From NCBI GenBank assembly GCA_910576845.1, contig CAJTJA010000042.1, positions 1 through 20,797 on the forward strand: DNA of 20,797 nt, read 5' to 3'. The notes below the pieces were generated by a model. It was not told the DNA's origin. It worked only from the letters and a program-made list of their open reading frames with translations, and did no database searches. The translations under genes were made by a program, and so were the position numbers. Positions 1 to 6,193 of the stretch are shown here, piece after piece. Source of the DNA: an uncultured Oscillibacter sp. (GTDB lineage: Bacteria; Bacillota; Clostridia; Oscillospirales; Oscillospiraceae). Positions within the stretch are counted from its first letter, which is position 1. Every line of letters starts with the position of its first letter.

Positions 1-248
1 GCGTCCCGGCTGGTGACAAAAATCACTGGCGCGGAAATGGCCTTCCGCAGCGCCGCACACAGAGAGAAGCCGTCCTTGCCCGGAAGGCCAATGTCTAAAA
101 GAATAAGGTCCGGGCCTTCCTGCGTTGCCTGACCCGGTACATCTGTAAACTCCGTAATCGCCAGAGGCGTATATCCCTCATTTTCCAGGAGCAGCGCCAG
201 TTCCTCCCGAATCGCCGGGTCATCTTCTACGATCATGATCTTTTGCAT
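1..248 (-). CDS. Response regulator, N-terminal receiver domain (partial, cut by window edge)
   Basis: The first 82 codons are visible, starting at the ATG at 248. A GGAGG ribosome binding site (257-261) lies 8 nt upstream. The sequence is a CheY-like receiver domain: the acidic pair in MIVEDD (residues 9-10), the phospho-acceptor Asp52 in LILLDIGLPGKDG, and the conserved Thr in IFVTSRD. The IFVTSRD region resembles the BceR/GraR/VirR group of OmpR-type regulators, which usually act with an intramembrane-sensing kinase on cell-envelope stress. That subgroup is a guess, because the DNA-binding half is outside the window. The gene reads away from the rest of the window, and a kinase gene would be expected further left. 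Confidence 0.9.
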   Translation of the reverse strand, partial: MQKIMIVEDDPAIREELALLLENEGYTPLAITEFTDVPGQATQEGPDLILLDIGLPGKDGFSLCAALRKAISAPVIFVTSRD

Positions 249-279
249 GGGACCTGCCTCCGTAAACTTTATAATGCTT

Positions 280-309
280 ATCATAGCACGGGTTGGCAGC
301 GAATGTCCA
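280..309 (-). promoter_or_regulatory. Probable sigma-A promoter of the response regulator gene
   Basis: On the minus strand, TGGACA (304-309) and TATGAT (280-285) are separated by 18 bp. The -10 ends about 30 bp before the start codon at 248. Each box matches the consensus at five of six positions. Confidence 0.55.
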
Positions 310-443
310 CAGTGGGAACGATAATCGCGGATGAAACGCATGCGGTCTCCATCCCAGAACAAGGGACGGAACAAAGGAAATCGGGGGATTCCAGGAAGGG
401 GGGCATCTGTGTCCCGATCGACAGGCAGCGATACGGCAGACTG

Positions 444-537
444 GCCCGTGTTTCGGCGTGTGGGCCGCTGTGTGCAGTTTTGCGGGACGCTGGAACCGGG
501 TGCCCTGTCCAGCGAAAAACACCGTGTTAAGACTTCT
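444..537 (+). repeat. Degenerate direct repeat, copy 1
   Basis: This shares with 944-1037 the identical 12-mer TTTCGGCGTGTG (451-462), then TGTGTGC at the same offset (470), and further on the block CCGTGTT followed four bases later by CTT. The two copies are 500 bp apart at the 12-mer and drift by a few bases afterwards. No function is recognised. Confidence 0.45.
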
Positions 538-632
538 ATAGGCGTTGTTGGCAAACCGCAGGTTACATCAATGTGTACAAAGACAGTACTCAGAACCACC
601 CCTGAGGACCGAACAAAGAAAAGCAGGATAAA

Positions 633-658
633 GGCGTGGCGTCTTGCGCCGCCACGCC
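633..658. repeat. GC-rich hairpin
   Basis: There is a 9-bp perfect stem GGCGTGGCG (633-641) with CGCCACGCC (650-658) and an 8-nt loop. No T-run follows on the plus strand, so it is not an obvious intrinsic terminator. Confidence 0.6.
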
Positions 659-667
659 GGATCACAT

Positions 668-686
668 CGGCCCGCAGTGCGGGCCG
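668..686. repeat. Near-perfect palindrome
   Basis: CGGCCCGCA (668-676) and TGCGGGCCG (678-686) are exact inverted repeats around a single G. The palindrome sits 9 bp after the hairpin at 633-658. It could be a dimeric protein-binding site or a stem-loop. Confidence 0.6.
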
Positions 687-943
687 AAGAAGCGGAAATC
701 CACGGTTTTCGGGAAATTGTCATCATGTTTTCAGAGTTTTTGTGCAATTGGTCATGTGGCGTCAAATATGGGGGACTGATGTTCGGTTTGACCTCTTGTT
801 TCCATTAACGCTTACAGCGGCAATGAATTTAGCGGTGTCAACTGTGACTTGGCAAAGAAATTTCCAGTTTTTCTGTAAACGGGGAGAGTAGAGGTATCAA
901 AATAACGCAGAGAAAAAGAAAGCCCGCCAACAGTGCGTGTGTC

Positions 944-1037
944 CCCTGTATTTCGGCGTGTGAATCATTGTGTGCGGTTCCGTGGAGAGATAGCCCCTGG
1001 ATACCCCTCTCAGCAGACAAACCGCCGTGTTGGCGCT
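944..1037 (+). repeat. Degenerate direct repeat, copy 2
   Basis: This is the partner of 444-537. TTTCGGCGTGTG lies at 951-962, TGTGTGC begins at 970, and CCGTGTT lies near 1025. The matching blocks keep their order and nearly their spacing, so chance is unlikely, but overall identity is modest. Confidence 0.45.
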
Positions 1038-1316
1038 TTGTGGGTGGTTGTCAGTAAGGGTAGAAAGCCAGGGTGATTCGTGTATGAATTGCACCACCGT
1101 CTACAAAGAGAACTTGGTACCGCTTTCTACTACCCTAAATGCAATTTGGAGAGCACAGGCGGCGCAAAAATTGCGTTGCCTAAACAAAGAGTAAGATTTT
1201 TCCCATTTTGCCCTTTCGGCAGTCAAATGATAACAGTTTGATAACTCTGCCCTTGACTACTGGCTATTGACCAACGCCGCTGGTATTATGTGTGGCTTGA
1301 AAGGAGGGCGGAGAAG

Positions 1317-1610
1317 ATGCGAAAGATTTTGGAGGATTTATATTTCGGAAATATTGTGCCCTATGAAAAGCGAATTGCCGCCGATTCAGAACTGCGGCAT
1401 CTGGTGAAACGTGCCGCCGACTGTGAGGCCCGGCTTGCGGAACAGCTCAACGATGGGGAGAAGCAGACACTTGATACCCTCATCAGCACACAGCACGAAA
1501 TCGACAGCACCATGGCAAGGGAATATTTCATCCTGGGATTCCGTCTGGGCGTCAGATTGATGACCGAGTGCATGGATGAGGATGACGGAGAACTGATCGA
1601 CAGGAGGTAA
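1317..1610 (+). CDS. Small DUF6809-family-like protein
   Basis: This is a 97-residue acidic, helical protein starting MRKILEDLYFGNI and containing a long middle helix and the segment FILGFRLGVRLMTE. That pattern matches small clostridial proteins annotated as DUF6809, which have no known function and are often found in mobile elements; the match is from memory of the family's look. The start at 1317 is preferred over a GTG at 1290 because AAGGAGG (1301-1307) lies 9 nt upstream of it. The stop codon is fused to the ribosome binding site of the integrase (AGGAGGTAA), so the two genes are translationally linked. Confidence 0.75.
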   Translation: MRKILEDLYFGNIVPYEKRIAADSELRHLVKRAADCEARLAEQLNDGEKQTLDTLISTQHEIDSTMAREYFILGFRLGVRLMTECMDEDDGELIDRR

Positions 1611-1614
1611 GATG

Positions 1615-2757
1615 ATGGCAAAGCGTAGGGCAAACGGAGAGGGAAGTATCCGCAAACGAAAGGACGGACGCTGGGAGGGACGGTATACCGCGGGGCGTGA
1701 CCCGGTGACTGGAAAGGCAATCTACAAAAACGTCCTCGGTAAAACCCAGGCGGAGGTAAAGGAGAAGCTCAAGTCAGCGATTGAGAAGAATAGTGCCATA
1801 TCCCTGAGAACGGAGCAGTACACATTCGGGCAATGGTTAGACACTTGGATGGAGAACTACGCCAAGCTCCAGGTTCGGGCTTCGTCCTACAAGACCTACC
1901 AGGGATTTATCGAGAACCACATCAGACCTGCCCTCGGTAAAATCCCTCTGGAAAAGCTGACCGCGATGGACCTCCAGCGGTTATACAAACACCTGCTGGA
2001 GAGCGGCAGGGTGGAGTGCACGGAGTCCCGTAGTAAGCCGAAGGGCCTCAGTGTCAAGACGGCCCGGAACATCAACCAGATGATCTCCTCTGCCCTGAAC
2101 TGTGCGGTGGAACAGCGGTTGATCCCCGCCAATCCTACGAAAGGCTGTGTCCTTCCAAAGCTGGAGCGGAAAGAGATGAAGATTCTGCCGCCGGAGAGTT
2201 TGGGTACCTTCTTCGAGGAGGCGCGGCGCAGCGGTATGTTTGAACTGTACTACATCGACCTCGCGACGGGCCTCCGGAGAGGGGAGTTGCTGGGGCTGAA
2301 ATGGAGTGACATTGATCTGGACAAAGGGATCATCCACGTCCGACGGCAGGTCCTTCGGCAGAATGGGAAAGTGGTAGAAGCTCCGCTGAAAACGAAAAAC
2401 TCCTACCGCAACATCGCGATAGGAGCGGACGCGGTTAAGGTTCTTAAAGGTATAGAGCAGAAGGACGAGCACGTCTTCCCTTCGCCATACGGTGGCCCCA
2501 TGTCCCCGGACAGCGTCCTCCATATGCTCCAGAGGGTGCTGAAACGGGCTGGACTGGAGCGGATACGCTTCCATGACCTTCGTCACACATTTTCGGTGCT
2601 GGCCCTGCAAAACGGAGTAGATGTCAAAACCCTCTCCGCCATGCTGGGCCACTACTCCGCCGGGTTTACCTTGGACACCTACGCCCATGTAACCACCTCC
2701 ATGCAGAAGCAGGCGGCGAACGCAGTGGGGAGCTTCCTCTCCGGCGCTCTCCGGTAA
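1615..2757 (+). CDS. int: Tyrosine recombinase / phage-type site-specific integrase
   Basis: This 380-residue protein contains all the catalytic residues of the tyrosine recombinase family: Arg221 in TGLRRGEL, Lys261 in LKTKNSYR, His320 and Arg323 in FHDLRHTF, His346 in LGHYS and the nucleophile Tyr356 in LDTYAHV. Residues 1-60 are the basic arm-DNA-binding region (GSIRKRKDGRWEGRYT), about 65-165 the SAM-like core-binding domain, and the rest the catalytic domain. ATG 1615 is chosen over 1612 because AGGAGG (1602-1607) is 7 nt away. The gene points at the 3' end of a tRNA-Arg gene 125 bp downstream, the usual place for integrases that recombine at tRNA 3' ends. It looks intact. No excisionase, replication or conjugation genes are seen nearby. 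Confidence 0.95.
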   Translation: MAKRRANGEGSIRKRKDGRWEGRYTAGRDPVTGKAIYKNVLGKTQAEVKEKLKSAIEKNSAISLRTEQYTFGQWLDTWMENYAKLQVRASSYKTYQGFIENHIRPALGKIPLEKLTAMDLQRLYKHLLESGRVECTESRSKPKGLSVKTARNINQMISSALNCAVEQRLIPANPTKGCVLPKLERKEMKILPPESLGTFFEEARRSGMFELYYIDLATGLRRGELLGLKWSDIDLDKGIIHVRRQVLRQNGKVVEAPLKTKNSYRNIAIGADAVKVLKGIEQKDEHVFPSPYGGPMSPDSVLHMLQRVLKRAGLERIRFHDLRHTFSVLALQNGVDVKTLSAMLGHYSAGFTLDTYAHVTTSMQKQAANAVGSFLSGALR

Positions 2758-2849
2758 TTTCCGCTCCGCGCTCTGGTATGGGTCACGGCTTGGGTCAAAC
2801 CGGGACCGCAAAATCAAACCGCCAGAAAAAGTACATAAAACAAGAACAA

Positions 2850-2880
2850 AGCCACGGAAATCCAACGAATTTCCGTGGCT
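2850..2880 (-). terminator. Intrinsic terminator after tRNA-Arg, possibly bidirectional
   Basis: There are perfect 12-bp arms, 2850-2861 and 2869-2880 (AGCCACGGAAAT with its complement), with a 7-nt loop. On the minus strand the stem starts 1 nt after the tRNA CCA end and is followed by a T-rich tract (TTTGTTCTTGTTTT). It could also stop the integrase transcript on the plus strand, although only two T follow there. Confidence 0.85.
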
Positions 2881-2881
2881 T

Positions 2882-2958
2882 TGGTACGCCCTGAGGGATT
2901 CGAACCCCCGGCCTTCTGGTCCGTAGCCAGACGCTCTATCCAGCTGAGCTAAGGGCGC
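2882..2958 (-). tRNA. tRNA-Arg (anticodon ACG)
   Basis: On the minus strand the sequence folds as a complete cloverleaf. The acceptor is GCGCCCU with AGGGCGU (G1 pairs U72 as a wobble), the D-arm contains AGCUCAGCUGGAUAGAGC, and the anticodon stem UCUGG/CCAGA encloses loop CUACGGA. The T-arm has GGUUCGAAUCC. CCA is encoded (2882-2884). Anticodon ACG is read as inosine-CG and decodes CGU/CGC/CGA arginine codons. The integrase gene lies next to the 3' end, so this tRNA probably serves as an attachment site. Confidence 0.97.
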
Positions 2959-2987
2959 TTGTCTCTTCTCTCAAAGACAGCTTCATT

Positions 2988-3016
2988 ATAATAGCACACC
3001 TATTTTAGAAATGCAA
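2988..3016 (-). promoter_or_regulatory. Promoter of tRNA-Arg
   Basis: On the minus strand, TTGCAT (3011-3016) and TATTAT (2988-2993) are separated by exactly 17 bp. Transcription would begin about 23 nt before the mature tRNA 5' end at 2958. Confidence 0.7.
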
Positions 3017-3122
3017 GCTTTTTTTGCGATTTTCCACGGATCTTTTCATCTTCATTTTGTCTGCCCGTTTTTACATCTGCGACGGCGCACCTTAACTCCA
3101 CGTTCTTTCGGATGTATTTAGA

Positions 3123-3300
3123 GCATGACACTCTGAGAGGCTAAGCCTTGTTTAAAAATTGGCAGAATGCTTAAGGGCGAGAGATTTTTTACCCAGAGGG
3201 CATGTGATATCCGTAAGGCGGCAGAGCCGCCAACGGCTATCCAATCGCCAATCAAAGTAAATTTTCGCAGGGGACTGCCGCCCGCCAAGAAAATTTAACA
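3123..3300. other. Hairpin-rich intergenic segment, candidate structured RNA
   Basis: No coding frame is evident. At 3211-3236 a two-part stem forms: CCGT/ACGG outside and GGCGGC/GCCGCC around an AGA loop. At 3258-3297 the 9-bp arms TAAATTTTC and GAAAATTTA enclose a GC-rich 22-nt loop. The segment lies between a tRNA promoter and the dispersed repeat copy at 3346. It matches no RNA family I recognise, and the strand of any transcript is unclear. Confidence 0.35.
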
Positions 3301-3345
3301 CAGAGAGACAGAAAAAAATCCAAAGAATTTCTTTTCCATGCGGAG

Positions 3346-3490
3346 TTTTTTTATAACGCCATAAGCCGCATCAGCGGCTTGCGGCGCTTGACTTCATAAC
3401 AAACGCATGGGCGCTCTGCGCCCCGGCGGACCAATATCCGCCGGCTGAAAAGAAGGAAATACTTCTTTTTAACTACGTTGGCTATACCAG
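3346..3490 (+). repeat. Dispersed hairpin repeat, copy A
   Basis: This copy closely matches the reverse complement of 15904-16054, with long identical blocks such as CAAACGCATGGGCGCT, TGAAAAGAAGGAAATA and GTTGGCTATACC. It contains three hairpins: 3363-3369/3374-3380 (AAGCCGC), 3423-3430/3437-3444 (CCGGCGGA) and 3448-3455/3462-3469 (AAAAGAAG). The first hairpin differs in sequence from that of copy B but still folds. Read on the minus strand, the element begins about 20 nt after the stop codon of the acetyltransferase gene, so it would form that gene's 3' untranslated region. Confidence 0.8.
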
Positions 3491-3511
3491 CCCACAGCAC
3501 TGAAGCCCGCG

Positions 3512-4117
3512 CTAATCGGACTCATGTTCTTGGAGAGCAGCCTCCCACTTTTTCCGGTCCGCCTCCGTCAGAGGACGGATCACCCGGCAGGGATTTCCCC
3601 CGGCCACTACCCGGGGTGGGATATCTCGGTTCACCACAGACCCGGCGGCGATTACCGCTCCCTCCCCGATGGTAACTCCCGGGAGGATGACTGTGTTCCC
3701 ACCAATCCACACATTGTCCTCAATGGTGACGGGACGGCCGTATTCCAGGTCTGTGTTCCGCACCTCTGGGATCATAGGGTGGTTCACGGTATAGATGCAG
3801 ACCCTGGGGGCAATGTAAACCCGATTCCCGATGGTGATAGGAGCGATATCCAGAAAAATGCAATCGTAGTTGGCAAAAAAATAATCCCCCACGGTGATCT
3901 GGGTCCCGTAGTCACAGCGGAAATTGGACTCCACCCATGCATCCTTCCCGGCATATCCAAAGAGCTCCCGGATCGTGGCATCCCGTCCCTGGAAGTCGTC
4001 CGGGGCCAGAGTATTCAAACGGTGGCAGAGCCTCTTAGCCCGCATCCGAGCTTCAGTCAGCTCCGGGTCCGGGGGATAATAGAGCTTTCCAGCCAGGCGC
4101 TTTTCCTGTTCGGTCAT
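3512..4117 (-). CDS. Maltose/galactoside-type O-acetyltransferase (hexapeptide repeat family)
   Basis: This 201-residue protein has the layout of Maa/LacA/NodL enzymes, which transfer acetyl from acetyl-CoA to sugar hydroxyls in the cytoplasm. The N-terminal helical cap (residues 1-60, with KLYYPPDPEL and ARMRAKRL) is the mac domain. Residues 70-185 form the left-handed beta helix with hexapeptide repeats (TIGNRVYIAPRV, TIEDNVWIGGNTVILPGVTIGEGAVIAAGSVV). His113 in YTVNHP corresponds to the catalytic His115 of LacA. The start is set by GGGAGG (4125-4130), 7 nt before the ATG, and a strong promoter lies just upstream. The sugar substrate cannot be told from sequence. A dispersed repeat copy follows the stop codon. 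Confidence 0.93.
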   Translation of the reverse strand: MTEQEKRLAGKLYYPPDPELTEARMRAKRLCHRLNTLAPDDFQGRDATIRELFGYAGKDAWVESNFRCDYGTQITVGDYFFANYDCIFLDIAPITIGNRVYIAPRVCIYTVNHPMIPEVRNTDLEYGRPVTIEDNVWIGGNTVILPGVTIGEGAVIAAGSVVNRDIPPRVVAGGNPCRVIRPLTEADRKKWEAALQEHESD

Positions 4118-4147
4118 GTGAGTTCCTCCCGCAAAATTCTTTGAATC

Positions 4148-4176
4148 ATCATACCAGAGCCGGACACCTTGGTCAA
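4148..4176 (-). promoter_or_regulatory. Promoter of the acetyltransferase gene
   Basis: On the minus strand, TTGACC (4171-4176) and TATGAT (4148-4153) are separated by 17 bp. The -10 ends 30 bp before the start codon at 4117. Five of six positions match consensus in each box. Confidence 0.8.
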
Positions 4177-4282
4177 GAAAAGCCTTGCATTTTTTAGGGA
4201 ATTTGGTATAGTGAGGAGGACCCGCCAAAGCTCCGTCCCATCTTCTTGAAAAAAGCTGAAGACCCATTCGACAGAAAAGATG

Positions 4283-4317
4283 TGGTGCAGGAAACCCAGG
4301 AAGAAATTCCTGCACCA
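4283..4317. repeat. Inverted repeat, 11-bp perfect arms
   Basis: TGGTGCAGGAA (4283-4293) pairs with TTCCTGCACCA (4307-4317) around a 13-nt loop. Neither strand has a clean T-run directly after the stem; the minus strand reads CATCTTTTC. It lies between the acetyltransferase promoter and the terminator of the symporter gene. It may be a second terminator or a protein site. Confidence 0.5.
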
Positions 4318-4395
4318 TTAAATCAAGAAGTTTTCAGAACGTTAAAACGGTCTCACAACTTGCCTTTGGCTGCCAAAAAATTTTTGACAGCCAAA

Positions 4396-4415
4396 GGCGG
4401 AGCCGAAGCTCCGCC
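4396..4415 (-). terminator. Terminator of the NSS symporter gene, with UUCG tetraloop
   Basis: On the minus strand the RNA reads GGCGGAGC-UUCG-GCUCCGCC, an 8-bp GC-rich stem closed by a C(UUCG)G tetraloop, then UUUGGCUGUC. It starts about 40 nt after the stop codon at 4458. The U-tract is short, so efficiency is uncertain. A second hairpin (4362-4372/4388-4398) overlaps its downstream arm. Confidence 0.65.
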
Positions 4416-4457
4416 TGTTTCTAGGCATGGAATTTTCCTCAGTTGGAAAGACTGGAT

Positions 4458-6011
4458 TTACAGCGGTTCCTTCCGCTTGGGAGAGTTGATGGCCACAATC
4501 CAAGCGGCCACCAGAATAACCGCGCCGACAACGTAGCCGATATAGTAGACGCTCTGCCCCTGAGATTCGGCATCCATGGTGAAGAAGTCGCCGATCTGGC
4601 CGCCCAGGATGAAGGCCATGGCCACGGGGACGATGAACTTCAGGCAGATGTCCATAAACTTGTTCAGCCAGTGAATCTGCTCCGCACCGTGGTGAATCTC
4701 GTCGGTGATGGGTTTTGTACGCAGCTCCCAGCCGATCATGATGCTCATAATCAGTGCGCCGGCGGGCATGGCGAGACCCTCGGAGAAGGCGTCCATGAAA
4801 TCCAGCCAGCAATCATTCCAGGGGCCGATGCCGATCATCTGCTGGAAGGGGACGGGCACAAACTTGTTGCTGCCCAAGCCGTCCAGGGCTACAATGGCAG
4901 CCTCCACCATGATGGCTACGCACACCCAGAACACGGTCTTGGGCCGGTTGCCCTGCTTGCCCTTGCTCTCCGCGTGGTCCAGCAGGAAGGTGACGACCAC
5001 CTCAATCAGGGCGATGGCGGAAGAGATAGCGGCCACCAGCACGAACAGGTAGAAAATCACGCCGAACAAGGGCCCGATGGCGCCCATGGCCTGGAATACG
5101 TCCTGAAGGGTGATGAACAGCAGCTTTGGGCCGCTGAGGGTCGCGCTGGGACCGTAAGTCGCCACGGCAGCGGGGATGACGGCGATACCCGCCATGATGG
5201 CTACCAAGGTGTCCGCGAAAACCACAACCACAGAATTCTTCACAATGTTCTGCTCCTTCTTCATATAGGAGCCATAAGTGATCGTAATGCCCATTGCCAG
5301 GGACAGGGAGAAGAACATCTGTCCGCCGGCGGTAGCCAGCACGGAGACGAGGCCCGGTGCCTCCTCAATAAAGCCCGCCTGCACCGCATAGCCGGGGACG
5401 AACATAAACTTCAGGCCTTCCGCCGCACCGGGCAGGGTGACGGAGCGGATGATAATGATCACCAACATGACAAACAGGGCCGGCATGCCCACGTTGTTGA
5501 ACTTCTCAATACCGCCGGAAATTCCGCCCCGGTTGATAAGGTAGCAGATAATCATGAACAAGAAGGTGAACATGACGCAGCCGAAGGGATTTGTCAGCAT
5601 GGTGCCAAACAGATCCGATCCAGATTTCGTCACCTCCGCCCCAGCAAAGGCCAAATTGCTCAGATTCAGGGACATATACTCAATGCAGTAGCCGCCCAGA
5701 ACCGTGTAAAAGCTCAGGATGACGAAGGGAGAAAAGACCGCCAGCCAGCCTACCCACTTAAAGCGCTCCGACAGGGCGTGATAAGCGCCGATGGTGCCCT
5801 TGCCGGTCTTCCGGCCCATGGCCAGCTCAGACATCATGATACTGAAGCCCACGAAGATGGCCAGCAGCATATAAACAATCAGGAACGTAAAGCCTCCGGA
5901 CTTGCCCATTTTGTAGGGAAAGCCCCAGATGTTGCCCAGTCCCACAGCAGAACCGATGGCAGCCATCAGGAACCCCAAGTTACTCCCCCAGGAACCTCTC
6001 TCATTTTCCAC
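4458..6011 (-). CDS. Neurotransmitter:sodium symporter (NSS/SNF family) amino-acid transporter
   Basis: This 517-residue polytopic membrane protein has about 12 predicted membrane segments. TM1 carries the family signature GSAVGLGNIWGFPYK (about 20-34), whose unwound section binds Na+ and the substrate amine in LeuT. TM3 contains the FYTVLGGYCIEY region, and TM6 has AGGQMFFSLSLAMGITITYGSY. Members import amino acids or similar amines driven by Na+; the exact substrate cannot be assigned. The start is a GTG at 6011, supported by AAAGGAGG (6019-6026) 7 nt upstream; the encoded protein then begins MENERGSWGSN, the usual start in this family. It has its own promoter and terminator, so it is monocistronic. 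Confidence 0.95.
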   Translation of the reverse strand: MENERGSWGSNLGFLMAAIGSAVGLGNIWGFPYKMGKSGGFTFLIVYMLLAIFVGFSIMMSELAMGRKTGKGTIGAYHALSERFKWVGWLAVFSPFVILSFYTVLGGYCIEYMSLNLSNLAFAGAEVTKSGSDLFGTMLTNPFGCVMFTFLFMIICYLINRGGISGGIEKFNNVGMPALFVMLVIIIIRSVTLPGAAEGLKFMFVPGYAVQAGFIEEAPGLVSVLATAGGQMFFSLSLAMGITITYGSYMKKEQNIVKNSVVVVFADTLVAIMAGIAVIPAAVATYGPSATLSGPKLLFITLQDVFQAMGAIGPLFGVIFYLFVLVAAISSAIALIEVVVTFLLDHAESKGKQGNRPKTVFWVCVAIMVEAAIVALDGLGSNKFVPVPFQQMIGIGPWNDCWLDFMDAFSEGLAMPAGALIMSIMIGWELRTKPITDEIHHGAEQIHWLNKFMDICLKFIVPVAMAFILGGQIGDFFTMDAESQGQSVYYIGYVVGAVILVAAWIVAINSPKRKEPL

Positions 6012-6044
6012 AAAAATGCCTCCTTTTATCGGTAATTATTAACA

Positions 6045-6073
6045 AATATACTATACCCAGGCGGATTCGTCAA
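6045..6073 (-). promoter_or_regulatory. Promoter of the NSS symporter gene
   Basis: On the minus strand, TTGACG (6068-6073) and TATATT (6045-6050) are separated by 17 bp. The -10 ends 33 bp before the GTG start. It is back to back with the plus-strand promoter at 6136-6163. Confidence 0.8.
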
Positions 6074-6135
6074 GGAAAAACGGGGAAAAAATTTACAAAA
6101 TGTTTTTACTGCGTGGAAAATTGTTTATTTCGCGC

Positions 6136-6163
6136 TTTGAATTGAAAAGGTTTTCTGTATAAT
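6136..6163 (+). promoter_or_regulatory. Promoter of the DUF2156-GNAT gene
   Basis: A perfect TATAAT (6158-6163) is preceded by TTTGAA (6136-6141) at 16 bp. The -10 ends 30 bp before the start codon at 6194. Confidence 0.65.
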
Positions 6164-6193
6164 TATACCAATGAAGATAGAGGAATGAGATTT

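Larger units (their letters stand above)
249..1316. other. About 1 kb without a convincing gene
   Basis: No reading frame here has both a good ribosome binding site and protein-like composition; the longest open frame (331-891) is rich in Arg and Ser and lacks recognisable motifs. The stretch holds two strong hairpins (633-658 and 668-686), a degenerate direct repeat pair spaced 500 bp, an inverted repeat at 1058-1068/1122-1135, and paired TGATAAC boxes at 1228 and 1239. It lies on the far side of the integrase module from the tRNA, so it may be decayed element DNA. This is inference. Confidence 0.5.

Noticed and set aside
597..615. Possible second attachment site resembling the tRNA-Arg 3' end
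   Set aside because: Only CCCTGAGG and CGAAC match, with a gap between; too short to call an att site. A second weak match, TTGGTAC near 1114, is also insufficient.
331..891. Plus-strand open frame of 186 codons in the gene-free region
   Set aside because: It has no Shine-Dalgarno, is rich in Arg/Ser/Thr, and runs through two strong hairpins; not supported as a gene.
1981..2865. Minus-strand open frame opposite the integrase
   Set aside because: It overlaps a complete recombinase with all catalytic residues, and its own sequence shows no domain.
4443..6035. Long open frame of 530 codons on the plus strand
   Set aside because: It is the antisense of the NSS symporter gene; its His/Gln/Asp-rich composition is not protein-like, while the minus strand has the family signature, promoter and ribosome binding site.
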